From Pandoraea cepalis (GTDB lineage: Bacteria > Pseudomonadota > Gammaproteobacteria > Burkholderiales > Burkholderiaceae): DNA of 64,000 nt. Shown piece after piece: positions 8,155 through 16,576 of this stretch. The notes under the pieces are model-generated. The model was not told where the DNA came from. It did not search any database and saw only the letters and a program-made list of their open reading frames with translations. The translations under genes and the position numbers were made by a program. Location: the NCBI RefSeq assembly GCF_902459665.1, contig NZ_CABPSL010000011.1, forward strand, positions 62,001 through 126,000, given 5' to 3'. Positions within the stretch are counted from its first letter, which is position 1; each line of letters opens with the position of its first letter.

Positions 8155-8391
8155 GTCCTCATCTTCCCGTCTCGCGCACGCCGAGACACTGATTTCGTCG
8201 TCCTCATCACTGTCGCGACACGGCGCCGCTCGTGCGGGACTCAGGGTTTTCGCTGGGGTTTGTGCGGAGTGGACGCGTCTTGTACCGCCCGCTACCATCG
8301 CTCGGGTTAACCGTCAGACGGCCGCGAGACGTTCGCCTCGCACCCCACCTCAGCATTCCGGCAACGCCTTCGCAGCCTCAGGAGACCCAGC

Positions 8392-9330
8392 ATGACTCGC
8401 AAGTTATCGCGTCACCCTGCGCAAGTTCGGCATCCCCATTCCTTTACGCATCCGGCCAGCCGGCAAAACGTTCCAGGCACCCCCGACCTTCGCTCGCGTC
8501 GCGGCTTTCTCACCGCGCTCGGCGTGGCGGCCATGCCGGCCGGTTTCGTCGGATCGCTCGGCGGCACCCTGGGCGGACTGCTCACGAGCACCCTGACGCT
8601 GTTTTCCACGCCTGCCCACGCGCAGACCGTGGCCGACATCAGGAAGAAGGGCACGCTCAATGTTGGCATGCTCATCGACTTTCCGCCGTACGGCACGACG
8701 AACGCGCAGATGCAGCCTGACGGCTACGACGCCGACGTGGCAAAACTGCTCGCGAAGGATCTGGGGGTCAAGGTCAACATCATGCCGGTGACGGGACCGA
8801 ACCGGATTCCCTATCTGCTCAGCGGCAAGGTCGATGTGCTGGTCGCGTCGCTCGCCATCACGCCGGAGCGCGCCAAGCAGGTGCAGTTCTCCAAACCCTA
8901 CGCCGCCGCGACCATTGTGCTGCTCGGCAAGACCGGCGCGCCCATCAAGTCCGCCGCCGATCTGAAGGGCTTGCGCGTGAGCGTCGCGCGCGCGAGTACC
9001 CAGGACATGGCCGTGACGAAGACGGCGCCCGAAGGCACCGAGATCCGTCGATTCGACGATGACGCGTCCGCCATGCAGGCGCTGCTCACCGGGCAGGTCG
9101 ATGCCATCGGTTGCTCGGTGACGGTCGCGAACGCGATTCGTCAGCGAGCACCGGGCCAGTTCGAGCCGAAATTCAATTTGCTGCAGCAGGCGATGGGCAT
9201 CGCCTTGCGTCCCAATCAGCCGGAACTGCTCGCGGCGATCAACGACTTCGTCACGCGCAATACAGCCAACGGCGAGCTGAACAAGCGTTATCGCAAGTGG
9301 CTCGGCACCGATCTGCCGCAGATGCAATAA
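8392..9330 (+). CDS. Family 3 (amino-acid type) solute-binding protein, probable Tat export
   Basis: 312 residues. After an unusually long N-terminus of about 37 residues comes a twin-arginine-like signal (SRRGFLTAL, hydrophobic stretch, cleavage near AHAQ at about residue 78), then a type-II periplasmic binding domain (GTLNVGMLIDFPPYG, SLAITPERAKQVQFSKPY, QALLTGQVDAIG). Such proteins deliver polar amino acids or similar small molecules to an ABC permease. No permease or ATPase gene adjoins it, so it is an orphan receptor or feeds a transporter encoded elsewhere. The ATG at 8392 has AGGAGA upstream. The ligand cannot be named. Confidence 0.85.
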   Translation: MTRKLSRHPAQVRHPHSFTHPASRQNVPGTPDLRSRRGFLTALGVAAMPAGFVGSLGGTLGGLLTSTLTLFSTPAHAQTVADIRKKGTLNVGMLIDFPPYGTTNAQMQPDGYDADVAKLLAKDLGVKVNIMPVTGPNRIPYLLSGKVDVLVASLAITPERAKQVQFSKPYAAATIVLLGKTGAPIKSAADLKGLRVSVARASTQDMAVTKTAPEGTEIRRFDDDASAMQALLTGQVDAIGCSVTVANAIRQRAPGQFEPKFNLLQQAMGIALRPNQPELLAAINDFVTRNTANGELNKRYRKWLGTDLPQMQ

Positions 9331-9567
9331 GCACCGCCGCCCCGGCGCTGAGCGCGCTGGGGCGCTTGCTTCCCCAGCGATTGTCCGACCGCTTCCGTGC
9401 CGACCCCGGCACGGCGCCAACCTGTCGAAATGCGCATTTCGATCCAATCTCCGCACCTCGCGAAACCCTCCCGTAATACTCCGCAATACCGTGCCGTCCC
9501 CCGCCCCACGGTCATTCCCCGCCCTTCCGACGTGATCTTCACAAAAATAGCTTTGCTTTAGATGCAA

Positions 9568-9584
9568 TTTAGATATATCGTAAA
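9568..9584. promoter_or_regulatory. AT-rich near-palindrome upstream of the PadR gene
   Basis: TTTA-GATATATC-G-TAAA: a perfect 8-base core (9572-9579) with nearly symmetric TTTA/TAAA flanks. A partial copy, TTTAGAT, starts ten bases earlier. It is the only AT-rich symmetrical block in the leader and fits a PadR autoregulatory operator; binding is inferred. Confidence 0.45.
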
Positions 9585-9617
9585 CACGTCTTAACTACAT
9601 CGATAAGGAGTCGCATC

Positions 9618-10265
9618 ATGCGTGGATCACGTGGCGATTTCATGGGCCGAGGCCCGCTGGACCTGGACAGCATGGAGGTTGGCGACGACCGGCGCGGTGG
9701 GCGCCATGGACGGCGCGGCAGTGGCGAGGGATACGGTGACGCCCGCTTCGGACGCGGCGACGAAGGGCGCGGCGAGCGCGGCGGCAGGGGCGGACGTGGT
9801 GGCGGCCGCCTCTTCGGTCATGGGGGCTTGCGGCTCGTGCTGCTGCATCTGATTGCGCAGCAACCCCGCCATGGTTACGAACTCATCAAAGCCATCGAAG
9901 AGAGCGTGAACGGTACGTACAGCCCGAGCGCGGGTGTGGTCTACCCCACGCTCACGCTGCTCGAAGAAATGGGCTATCTCCGTGTGCAGGAGAACACTGG
10001 CGACAGCCAACGGAAGTCATACGAAATCACCGATACCGGCCGCGTCTATCTGGCGGAAAACGAGGTCGCGGTGACGGAACTGCTCGCACGGCTGACGACG
10101 CGCCGTGAGCGTTCGGAAGACATGCCGCCGCAGGTCATGCGCGCGCTGCACAACTTCAAATACGCCGTGCATCTGCGCCTGGGCGGCGAGCCGCTCTCGA
10201 CCGAACAGGCCAACGCATTCGCCGCCATTCTCGACGCGGCGGCGCAACAACTGGAGCGACTTTGA
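9618..10265 (+). CDS. PadR-family regulator, YqjI-like
   Basis: 215 residues. A PadR winged helix lies at about residues 70-145 (GLRLVLLHLIAQQPRHGYELIKAIEE, given here only as family signature, then SPSAGVVYPTLTLLEEMGYL), followed by a C-terminal dimerisation helix. It resembles E. coli YqjI, a nickel/iron-responsive repressor of the siderophore reductase gene yqjH, and the next gene here is exactly such a reductase. YqjI carries a His/Cys-rich N-terminal metal-binding tail; here the first about 65 residues are instead rich in Gly, Arg and Asp with few His and no Cys. AAGGAG precedes the ATG. Its stop overlaps the next ATG. Confidence 0.85.
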   Translation: MRGSRGDFMGRGPLDLDSMEVGDDRRGGRHGRRGSGEGYGDARFGRGDEGRGERGGRGGRGGGRLFGHGGLRLVLLHLIAQQPRHGYELIKAIEESVNGTYSPSAGVVYPTLTLLEEMGYLRVQENTGDSQRKSYEITDTGRVYLAENEVAVTELLARLTTRRERSEDMPPQVMRALHNFKYAVHLRLGGEPLSTEQANAFAAILDAAAQQLERL

Positions 10266-11104
10266 TGGGAGATAACGCAGCACCGCCGGTTATCCCCGAT
10301 CGCACACCGCAGCGCGTGCGCCATGAACTTCGCCTGCGTCGGCTGGAAGTCCGCCATGTCGAACAGCTCACGCCGCACATGCTGCGCGTGACCCTGGGTG
10401 GCGACGATCTCGAAGGTTTCACCAGCCCCGGCTTCGACGACCACGTCAAACTGTTCTTCCCCGACCCGGCGACCGGCGAACTGGTGCTCCCGCAGGTCGG
10501 CGCGCAAGGGGTCGCCAAGCCCGCGCCCGGCGACGCACCACGACTGATGCGCGATTACACGCCACGCCGGTACGACGCGGCGTCGCAAACCCTGGTGATC
10601 GATTTTGCGATGCACGACTCCGGCCCCGCCACGCAGTGGGCGCGCTCGGCTCAACCGGGTGACGGCATCGGTGTGGGCGGTCCACGCGGCTCGCTCGTCA
10701 TTCCCATGACCTTCGACGGCTATGTCTTGATCGGCGACGACACGGCGCTGCCCGCGATCTCGCGGCGTCTGGCCGAACTGCCGGCGGGCGCGCTGGCGTT
10801 CGTCTTCGCGGAAATCGACAGTCCGGCCGACCGCCTGCGCTTCGCCAGCGATGCCGACGTCGTGGTCGAATGGCTCTATCGCGAAGGCACGCCGGCCGGT
10901 CAAAGCACCGCACTGATCGACGCGCTCTGCGTGGCCACACTGCCCGCTGGAGACGTGCATGCCTGGGTCGCGGCCGAGGCCGGCGTGGCAAAGGCCTTGC
11001 GGCGCCATCTCGTCGACGCTCGCGGGCTCAACCCGAAATGGGTGAAGGCGGCCGCCTATTGGCGACGCGGCGACGCCGCCGTGCACGAGACACTGGACGA
11101 CTGA
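10265..11104 (+). CDS. Siderophore-interacting (ferric-siderophore reductase) FAD protein
   Basis: 279 residues of the ViuB/YqjH family. Cytoplasmic NAD(P)H:flavin-dependent reduction of ferric siderophores to release iron. The FAD-binding barrel (about residues 15-130) has the RDYTPRRYD motif; GPRGS closes the flavin site; the C-terminal SIP domain carries DDTALPAI and ends WVAAEAGVAKALRRHL. The ATG at 10265 overlaps the PadR stop (ATGA), so the reductase is translationally coupled to its presumed regulator rather than divergent as in E. coli. Confidence 0.9.
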   Translation: MGDNAAPPVIPDRTPQRVRHELRLRRLEVRHVEQLTPHMLRVTLGGDDLEGFTSPGFDDHVKLFFPDPATGELVLPQVGAQGVAKPAPGDAPRLMRDYTPRRYDAASQTLVIDFAMHDSGPATQWARSAQPGDGIGVGGPRGSLVIPMTFDGYVLIGDDTALPAISRRLAELPAGALAFVFAEIDSPADRLRFASDADVVVEWLYREGTPAGQSTALIDALCVATLPAGDVHAWVAAEAGVAKALRRHLVDARGLNPKWVKAAAYWRRGDAAVHETLDD

Positions 11105-11163
11105 GCTCGGGGCCCGCGTGTATGCTTTCTACCCCCCCGCAGACGAGAGAACGCTCCGCACCG

Positions 11164-11514
11164 ATGAATACGCCCCTGCTACCCGATACGAATCTATTTG
11201 CCGGCCTGCCGTCGTCTCCCGACTCGACCGCAGCCGAGCAGTTCACTACGCTGCTTGCGCACCACGGGATGCGTGTCGAGCGCATTGTCTCGACCGGGCA
11301 GGCCTCTCCCCCAGGCTTCTGGTATGACCAGGCGCAGCACGAATGGGTGGTGCTGCTCTCGGGCGGTGCGGGCTTGGCCTTCGCCGACACGCCCGACCAG
11401 ACACTCGTACTGAAGCCCGGCGACGCCGTCGCGATTGCCGCGCATCGCCAGCATCGTGTCGCCTGGACGACACCGGGCGAAACCACCGTCTGGCTGGCGA
11501 TTCACTACGATTGA
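11164..11514 (+). CDS. Small cupin-domain protein
   Basis: 116 residues. A single cupin barrel with the first metal motif degenerate (DQAQHEWVVLLSGGAGLAF) and the second as [17 protein letters not shown]. Function unknown; small cupins of this type bind a metal or small ligand. It follows the siderophore reductase by about 60 bases and may be co-transcribed. An upstream in-frame ATG at 11122 is possible; neither start has a strong ribosome-binding site. Confidence 0.7.
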   Translation: MNTPLLPDTNLFAGLPSSPDSTAAEQFTTLLAHHGMRVERIVSTGQASPPGFWYDQAQHEWVVLLSGGAGLAFADTPDQTLVLKPGDAVAIAAHRQHRVAWTTPGETTVWLAIHYD

Positions 11515-11671
11515 CGACGTCCGCCGCGTTCCCCTTTGGAGAAATTCCCTGCCGTCTTTCGGAATTGCCTGATAGAAATGCCCGGAACAAATTCCGACTA
11601 TGGAAACGCGTCCCGGGGATGTCGAATCTCGGCACCCGAAGGGCGGTTCACCCAAAAGGGGGTACGACGAC

Positions 11672-12019
11672 ATGGAGCAACGCAAACGACACGACGGCTT
11701 CGAGCGTTGGGCAGCGGGCGCGACGGCGCGTCAGGCGGCGCGCGATGATGCTCGCTGGCGCGTGTTTCGGGCACCGGAGCAGGCCGACTTTCACGGGTTT
11801 GTCGTCTGGTGTTACACGCAGGGTGTGTTTCTCGGTCAGGAATTCGATCGGCGCACCGACACCATCACGCACTGTTACGTGCGCAACGGCGCTTGGGCCG
11901 TGCAGTTCGATTCGTATGGGGAGGCGTGTGAGCGCGCCTTCGACATTCATGCGCCAACGCTGATTTTGTACGCACCGGAGCGCAACGGCAGCGTCTTCAT
12001 CACCAGTACCGAGCAGTAG
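11672..12019 (+). CDS. Small conserved-looking hypothetical protein
   Basis: 115 residues from the ATG at 11672 (preceded by a G-rich AGGGGG). Mixed charged N-terminus (ERWAAGATARQAARDDARWRVF), then a compact alpha/beta core with many aromatic residues (FVVWCYTQGVFLG, HCYVRNGAWAVQFDSYGEAC). No signal peptide or membrane segment. I do not recognise the family. Codon use matches its neighbours, and a strong terminator follows, supporting a real gene. Confidence 0.65.
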   Translation: MEQRKRHDGFERWAAGATARQAARDDARWRVFRAPEQADFHGFVVWCYTQGVFLGQEFDRRTDTITHCYVRNGAWAVQFDSYGEACERAFDIHAPTLILYAPERNGSVFITSTEQ

Positions 12020-12055
12020 GCCGCACGGCGCGCCGACGGCTTCGGCAACGGGATG

Positions 12056-12090
12056 GCACCGGCCGGCGAAACGCCGCCCGGTGCTTTTTT
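12056..12090 (+). terminator. Terminator after the 115-residue protein gene
   Basis: Stem GCACCGG (12056-12062) with CCGGTGC (12078-12084), GC-rich loop, then six T. Confidence 0.8.
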
Positions 12091-12143
12091 CCGTGCTTGC
12101 CCGCCGAACCGCAACCGCAGTCGTGTGTGACGGCCGGGTCAGA

Positions 12144-12899
12144 TCAGGCGTAGTGGCGGATGTCGTCGATCTCGGTCTGACCGAAATCGTCGCGCTCGGT
12201 CAGCGCCAGAATGCGCTGCGCCACCGCGTCCGGCGACGACAGCTTGCCGCTGGCCTTGAGGTCCTGAAAACGCGCCAGTGCCGGAAAACTCTCCACGCTG
12301 CTGCTGCGAATCGTCTCCTGCATGCCGGTATCGACCACACCGGGCGCGAGCGATACGGCCTGAACGCCGTGCTCGCGATGCTCCGCGTTGACCACCCGTG
12401 TGTACATGTCCAGTGCGGCCTTGGTGGCGCAGTACACCGACCAGCCGGCGGTCGGATTGCGGCCTGCGCCCGACGAAATGTTCACGATCTGTCGCTTGGC
12501 CGCGAGTCCCTGCGTAGCGGCGAGAAAGCGCGCCGTGAGCAGCATCACGGCGGTGACGTTCAGGGCGAAGGCCGCGCCAATGGCCGCCGGATCCGTGAGG
12601 GCCGCGGCATTCGCGACCGGGTGGACCGTGCCCGCGTTATTGATCAGCAGATATCGCGAGGCATCGCGCGGTAGTGCCGCGAAGATGCGTTCGGCGACCT
12701 GCGCTGCGGTATTGGCATCGGCCAGATCGACGGCCACTTGTTCAAGCGTCGCGCCTTGCGCGCTGGCCAGCGTCGCAAGGTCGTCGTCCGTGCGACGGGC
12801 CAGCGTCACGAGATGGGTGCCGGGGGTGAGCAGACCGCGCGCGAACGCCGCGCCGAGACCACGGGATGCACCGGTCAGAATGGCAATCGTTTGGGACAT
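12144..12899 (-). CDS. Short-chain dehydrogenase/reductase
   Basis: 251 residues, classical SDR. NAD(P)-binding motif TGASRGLG at about 9-16, NNAG, catalytic Ser in NISSGAGR and YCATK giving the Tyr-x3-Lys pair. The C-terminal region (RHYA end, SPDAVAQRIL) resembles the sepiapterin/benzil-reductase-like group, which suggests NADPH-dependent carbonyl reduction, but the substrate is unknown. Start set at the ATG 12899, twelve codons into the open frame, because the Rossmann strand begins there. Stands alone, convergent with the preceding gene. Confidence 0.85.
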   Translation of the reverse strand: MSQTIAILTGASRGLGAAFARGLLTPGTHLVTLARRTDDDLATLASAQGATLEQVAVDLADANTAAQVAERIFAALPRDASRYLLINNAGTVHPVANAAALTDPAAIGAAFALNVTAVMLLTARFLAATQGLAAKRQIVNISSGAGRNPTAGWSVYCATKAALDMYTRVVNAEHREHGVQAVSLAPGVVDTGMQETIRSSSVESFPALARFQDLKASGKLSSPDAVAQRILALTERDDFGQTEIDDIRHYA

Positions 12900-13255
12900 G
12901 GGGAATTGTGCGGTCGTGTTACGCCGCAGCATGAGACGAACAAGCCCGTCATTATCCGCGCATCGTCCCGACCCCGCTATCCCGACGACACGTCGATTTT
13001 CCTTCGACCCGACGCCCGCTGCCTGGAATGCGAAATGAGGTATTGCGGAATATAATCACAATCAAAATGCGCCGATAATTGCAGGTATAAAAACGCATTC
13101 GACGAGATGCGCGGAACGCGCGCAACGCTTGGCACGCAGGCGCAGTGCAAGCATTGCGCGCGCGTCGGTGTCCTGAATCGCCATGGTTGTCGCGGTCGGT
13201 CCAGCGCTTTGCGTGCGCTGCACGGTACTGCCTTATGGGTATATATTTCCCTCTC
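12900..13255. other. Intergenic region before the phosphonate-lipid operon
   Basis: About 350 bases without a convincing gene. It holds an AT-rich patch at 13036-13105 with TATAAT- and TATAAA-like hexamers, probably the promoter area for the operon starting at 13256, but I cannot pair a -35 box with confidence. Confidence 0.4.
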
Positions 13256-14773
13256 ATGGAAACGATACCGAGAACTATTCCGGCGCCGGGTGTTGCGCCA
13301 GCCACAAGCCAAACCGCACACGCCGTGCCACCGCGTCCGCGCCAATACGATGCACGGCTCGCGCGGTGGATGGTCACACCGCTGGCCGACACACGCATCA
13401 CGCCGAACCACCTCACGACGCTGCGCCTGATCGTCGGCCTCGCCTGCGCATGGGCATTCGCGCAGGGCGGCTATGCGATGGCCAACCTGGGCGCCGTGCT
13501 GCTCGTGCTGTCGAACTTCATCGATCATACGGATGGCGAACTGGCGCGCGTCAGCGGCAAGACGAGCCGTCTCGGTCACTTCTACGATCTCGCGTCCGAC
13601 GCCTTCGTCACGGTGCTGCTGTTTGGCGGTATCGGCATGGGCGTGGCGGCCGGTGCTCCGGGGCAGTATGCAGTGCCTCTGCCGCTGTCTGCCTCGTTGC
13701 TCGGCTGGATGGCCGGGGTTGCCGTCGCGCTGATCTTCTTCCTGCGCATGCGCATCGAGGAACGTGTCGGCAAGGCTGGCACGACACAAGCGCGCCTCGG
13801 CGGGTTCGAGACGGAAGACGTGCTTTACCTGATGCCGCTCGTCACGCTGTTCGACGGCACGCGCGGCTTCCTGATCGCCGCCGCCATCGGCGCGCCGCTC
13901 TTCGCGCTGCTGGTGATCGTCGACTACGTGCGCGCAATGCGCCGCCCGCTGCCGGTGGAGATCAGCGAGGAGATGCAGCCGTCGGCCGCGGCGCCGGCAT
14001 GCGCTGCGGCGCCGGTCACGCCGCTAGCGCCAGCGGCTTTCGCGGCAGACGCCGAAATCGAACGAGCGCTCGACGCCATCGACGTCGACGCGCTCACGCG
14101 CGAATTCAAATCGCAGGACGCCTTCGTCTATCTCGAGACGTTCCTGCCCGATGCCGTCACGCAACCGTTGATCGCCGCCGCCCGCGCGGTGACACCGAAC
14201 GTGAACCGTAACTACCTGCCCGGTCACAAGCAAGGGGGCAGCGTGAGCCGCCACACGCTCGACGAGCACGCCCCGTTCGTGGCCGAGTTGTACCGCTCGC
14301 CGGCGCTGATGCGCTTCCTGGAGCGTCTGGCTGGCGAGAAGCTGCTGCCGTCGCCGCAGGACGACCCGCACGCCTATGCGCTTTACTACTACACGCGCCC
14401 TGGCGATCACATCGGCTGGCATTACGACACGTCCTACTACAAGGGCCGCCGCTACACGCTGTTGCTGGGTGTGGTGGATCAATCGAGCTGCCTGCTCGAA
14501 TACCGTCTTCACACGCGCAACCCCGGCGTGCCGCAAGTCGATGGTGCCGTCGCGTATCCGCCCGGCGCGCTGGTGTTCTTCGACGGAGACAAACTCCATC
14601 ACCGCATCACACCGCTCGGCGAGAACGAGGAGCGCATCTCGCTCACGTTCGAGTACGTGACCGATCCGCGCATGGGCGCGTGGAAGCGCTTCATCTCGAA
14701 CATGAAAGACGCGGTCGCCTATTTCGGATTCCGGCAAGTGTTTCGTCAGCTATTGGGACGGACGAAACGCTAA
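13256..14773 (+). CDS. CDP-alcohol phosphotransferase fused to a 2-oxoglutarate/Fe(II) oxygenase
   Basis: 505 residues in two enzymes. The N-terminal part (about 40-230) is a membrane CDP-alcohol phosphatidyltransferase: the full catalytic pattern D(x2)DG(x2)AR(x8)G(x3)D(x3)D is intact (Asp90, Asp93, Asp111, Asp115), with several hydrophobic helices. After an Ala/Pro linker (about 240-265) comes a prolyl-hydroxylase-like 2OG-Fe(II) domain (about 280-495) with HxD at His389/Asp391, the distal His at 448/449 in KLHHR, and Arg460 for 2-oxoglutarate. First gene of an operon making an aminoethylphosphonate nucleotide, so the likely job is transfer of that head group to a lipid alcohol, with a hydroxylation on head group or chain. 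The start is uncertain (ATG 13256 or 13235). Confidence 0.88.
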   Translation: METIPRTIPAPGVAPATSQTAHAVPPRPRQYDARLARWMVTPLADTRITPNHLTTLRLIVGLACAWAFAQGGYAMANLGAVLLVLSNFIDHTDGELARVSGKTSRLGHFYDLASDAFVTVLLFGGIGMGVAAGAPGQYAVPLPLSASLLGWMAGVAVALIFFLRMRIEERVGKAGTTQARLGGFETEDVLYLMPLVTLFDGTRGFLIAAAIGAPLFALLVIVDYVRAMRRPLPVEISEEMQPSAAAPACAAAPVTPLAPAAFAADAEIERALDAIDVDALTREFKSQDAFVYLETFLPDAVTQPLIAAARAVTPNVNRNYLPGHKQGGSVSRHTLDEHAPFVAELYRSPALMRFLERLAGEKLLPSPQDDPHAYALYYYTRPGDHIGWHYDTSYYKGRRYTLLLGVVDQSSCLLEYRLHTRNPGVPQVDGAVAYPPGALVFFDGDKLHHRITPLGENEERISLTFEYVTDPRMGAWKRFISNMKDAVAYFGFRQVFRQLLGRTKR

Positions 14774-15796
14774 ATGAACCGGACTGCCATCGTCTCTCTC
14801 ACCCTTGGCTTCGCCCTTTTCGTCGCCCTGTTGATCTGGCAGGGCGCGGGATCGGTGATGTCCACGCTGGCCGTCGCCGGCTGGGGTCTCCTGCCTGTCG
14901 CGGCGTTTCACCTCGTGCCGCTGCTGCTCGACGCCGCCGCCATCCAGGTGCTGGTCGCCAAATCGTGCTCGCTGCGCCGCGCCACGCTCACCCGCTGGGT
15001 GGGCGAGTCGGTCAATAGCCTGTTACCCGCCGGACAGATCGGCGGGCCGATCGCGATGGTGCGCCAGATGAAGCAGCGCGGGATGGCCGGACGCGAAGCC
15101 GCAGCGGCCATCACCGTCAGTACGACGCTGCAAGCCGTGGCGCAGATTGTGTTTGCGCTCCTGGGACTGGCCGTTTTCGGCATCAGCGCCACGCACCGCT
15201 CCGATGACAGCCTATGGCTGCCGATGTTGCTCGCCACCGCGCTCATCTCCGCTCTGCTCTATGCGTTTTACGCGGCGCAGCGGCGCGGCCTCTTCGGCTG
15301 GGCGTTTCGCCTGCTCTCGAAGCTGTCGTCCAAGCGCGACTGGTCGTCGCTGCTCGACCGGGCCGACGCCGTCGACGACATCGTGCAACGCCTGTACGGC
15401 CAGCGCCGTGAGGTGCTCGCAAGCTTCTCGCTCAGTCTCGTGGGCTGGATCGTCGGCACCGGGGAGGTCTGGTTGATTCTGCAGTGCATCGGGTACCCGG
15501 TCAGCTGGGTCGACGCCCTGCTGCTCGAAAGCCTCGGGCAGGCCATTCGCGGCGCCGCGTTCTTCGTGCCGGGCTCACTCGGCGTGCAGGAAGGCGGGTA
15601 CCTGCTGCTCGCCCCGCTCGTGGGTCTGCCGGCCGACGCCGCGCTGGCCCTCTCGCTGGCCAAGCGTACGCGCGAGCTGCTGCTCGGCGTGCCCGGCCTC
15701 GTCTATCTGCATTTCTCCGAACGCGGCTGGCGCCGCCAGCGGGCCGCGCAAGACAGCGCGTCGCTGCCTGCCGCCACCGATACCGCACCGCTTTAA
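14774..15796 (+). CDS. hpnL: Lysylphosphatidylglycerol-synthase-type membrane protein, HpnL-like
   Basis: 340 residues with about eight membrane segments; UPF0104/LPG-synthase transmembrane family (conserved GESVNSLLPAGQIGGP and FFVPGSLGVQEGGY). This is the membrane half only, without a tRNA-dependent transferase domain. In many hopanoid clusters such a protein is called HpnL and thought to aid lipid handling or flipping. Here it starts one base after the stop of the phosphotransferase-oxygenase gene, inside the phosphonate operon, which suggests it handles that gene's lipid product. The HpnL name rests on family and neighbourhood. Confidence 0.8.
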   Translation: MNRTAIVSLTLGFALFVALLIWQGAGSVMSTLAVAGWGLLPVAAFHLVPLLLDAAAIQVLVAKSCSLRRATLTRWVGESVNSLLPAGQIGGPIAMVRQMKQRGMAGREAAAAITVSTTLQAVAQIVFALLGLAVFGISATHRSDDSLWLPMLLATALISALLYAFYAAQRRGLFGWAFRLLSKLSSKRDWSSLLDRADAVDDIVQRLYGQRREVLASFSLSLVGWIVGTGEVWLILQCIGYPVSWVDALLLESLGQAIRGAAFFVPGSLGVQEGGYLLLAPLVGLPADAALALSLAKRTRELLLGVPGLVYLHFSERGWRRQRAAQDSASLPAATDTAPL

Positions 15797-15811
15797 AGAA
15801 GGATATCGACC

Positions 15812-16576
15812 ATGCGGGCCATCATTCTCGCAGCAGGCATGGGCCTGCGTTTGCTCCAGCCGGAAGACAGGCAGTCGCCCAAGTGCCTGCTCGAGTTCGA
15901 CGGCATGTCGTTGCTGGAGCGCCACTTGCGCATGCTGGCCGCCGCCGGCATCACCGACGTCGTGTTGGCGCTCGGCTTCCATCACGAGCAAGTGAGCGAG
16001 GCCATCGAGCGGCTGAACTGGACGCCGCGTCCGCAGATCCGTCTCAATTCCGAGTTTCATCTGGGCAGCGTGCTGACGCTGCACACCGCCGCCGACGCCA
16101 TGACAGCGGGGGGCGACGTACTCGTCATGGATGCCGACGTGCTCTACGACCAGCGTATCTTCAACGCCCTCATCGCGGGCAAGACGGCAAACCGCCTGCT
16201 CATCGACCGCGACTTCGAGGTCGGCGACGAGCCGGTCAAGCTGTGCCTGCGCAACGGCGTGCCGGTCGAGTTGCGCAAGCAGGTCATGGTCGGCCTCGAC
16301 TACGACACCGTCGGCGAATCGGTCGGCTTCTTCCGGTTCAACGAAGCGACGGCCACGCGCCTTGCGGAAATCACACGCGATTACGTCGAATCGGGTCGCG
16401 CCAAGCTGCCGCACGAGGAAGCCGTCCGCGATTTGCTGCTCGAGCGCGGCGCGCAATTCGAAACGGCCGACGTCACGGGCTTCCCCTGGATCGAAATCGA
16501 CTACCCTGAAGATGTGAAGCGCGCCGCCGACCAGGTGCTGCCACAACTCGAACCGCTCACGATGGTGTCCGAATGA
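15812..16576 (+). CDS. Nucleotidyltransferase, probable CTP:phosphonate cytidylyltransferase
   Basis: 254 residues of the NTP-transferase fold. The nucleotide-binding motif LAAGMGLRL is complete near the N-terminus, SPKCLLEF follows, and VMDADVLYD supplies the metal aspartate. It resembles the phosphocholine/phosphonate cytidylyltransferases (LicC, PntC). In this operon it should activate 2-aminoethylphosphonate as CMP-aminoethylphosphonate for the CDP-alcohol phosphotransferase. GAAGGA precedes the ATG, and its stop overlaps the PEP mutase start by four bases. The exact substrate is inferred from context. Confidence 0.82.
   Translation: MRAIILAAGMGLRLLQPEDRQSPKCLLEFDGMSLLERHLRMLAAAGITDVVLALGFHHEQVSEAIERLNWTPRPQIRLNSEFHLGSVLTLHTAADAMTAGGDVLVMDADVLYDQRIFNALIAGKTANRLLIDRDFEVGDEPVKLCLRNGVPVELRKQVMVGLDYDTVGESVGFFRFNEATATRLAEITRDYVESGRAKLPHEEAVRDLLLERGAQFETADVTGFPWIEIDYPEDVKRAADQVLPQLEPLTMVSE

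Noticed and set aside
7267-8298. 343-codon minus-strand frame over the HU gene
   Set aside because: Arises from the repetitive Lys/Ala codons read backwards (repeats of Phe/Ala/Gly) and includes the HU terminator.
13145-13255. Upstream extension of the phosphotransferase-oxygenase protein
   Set aside because: The extra N-terminal residues are Arg/Cys-rich and unlike the membrane enzyme; later ATGs at 13235 or 13256 are more likely starts.
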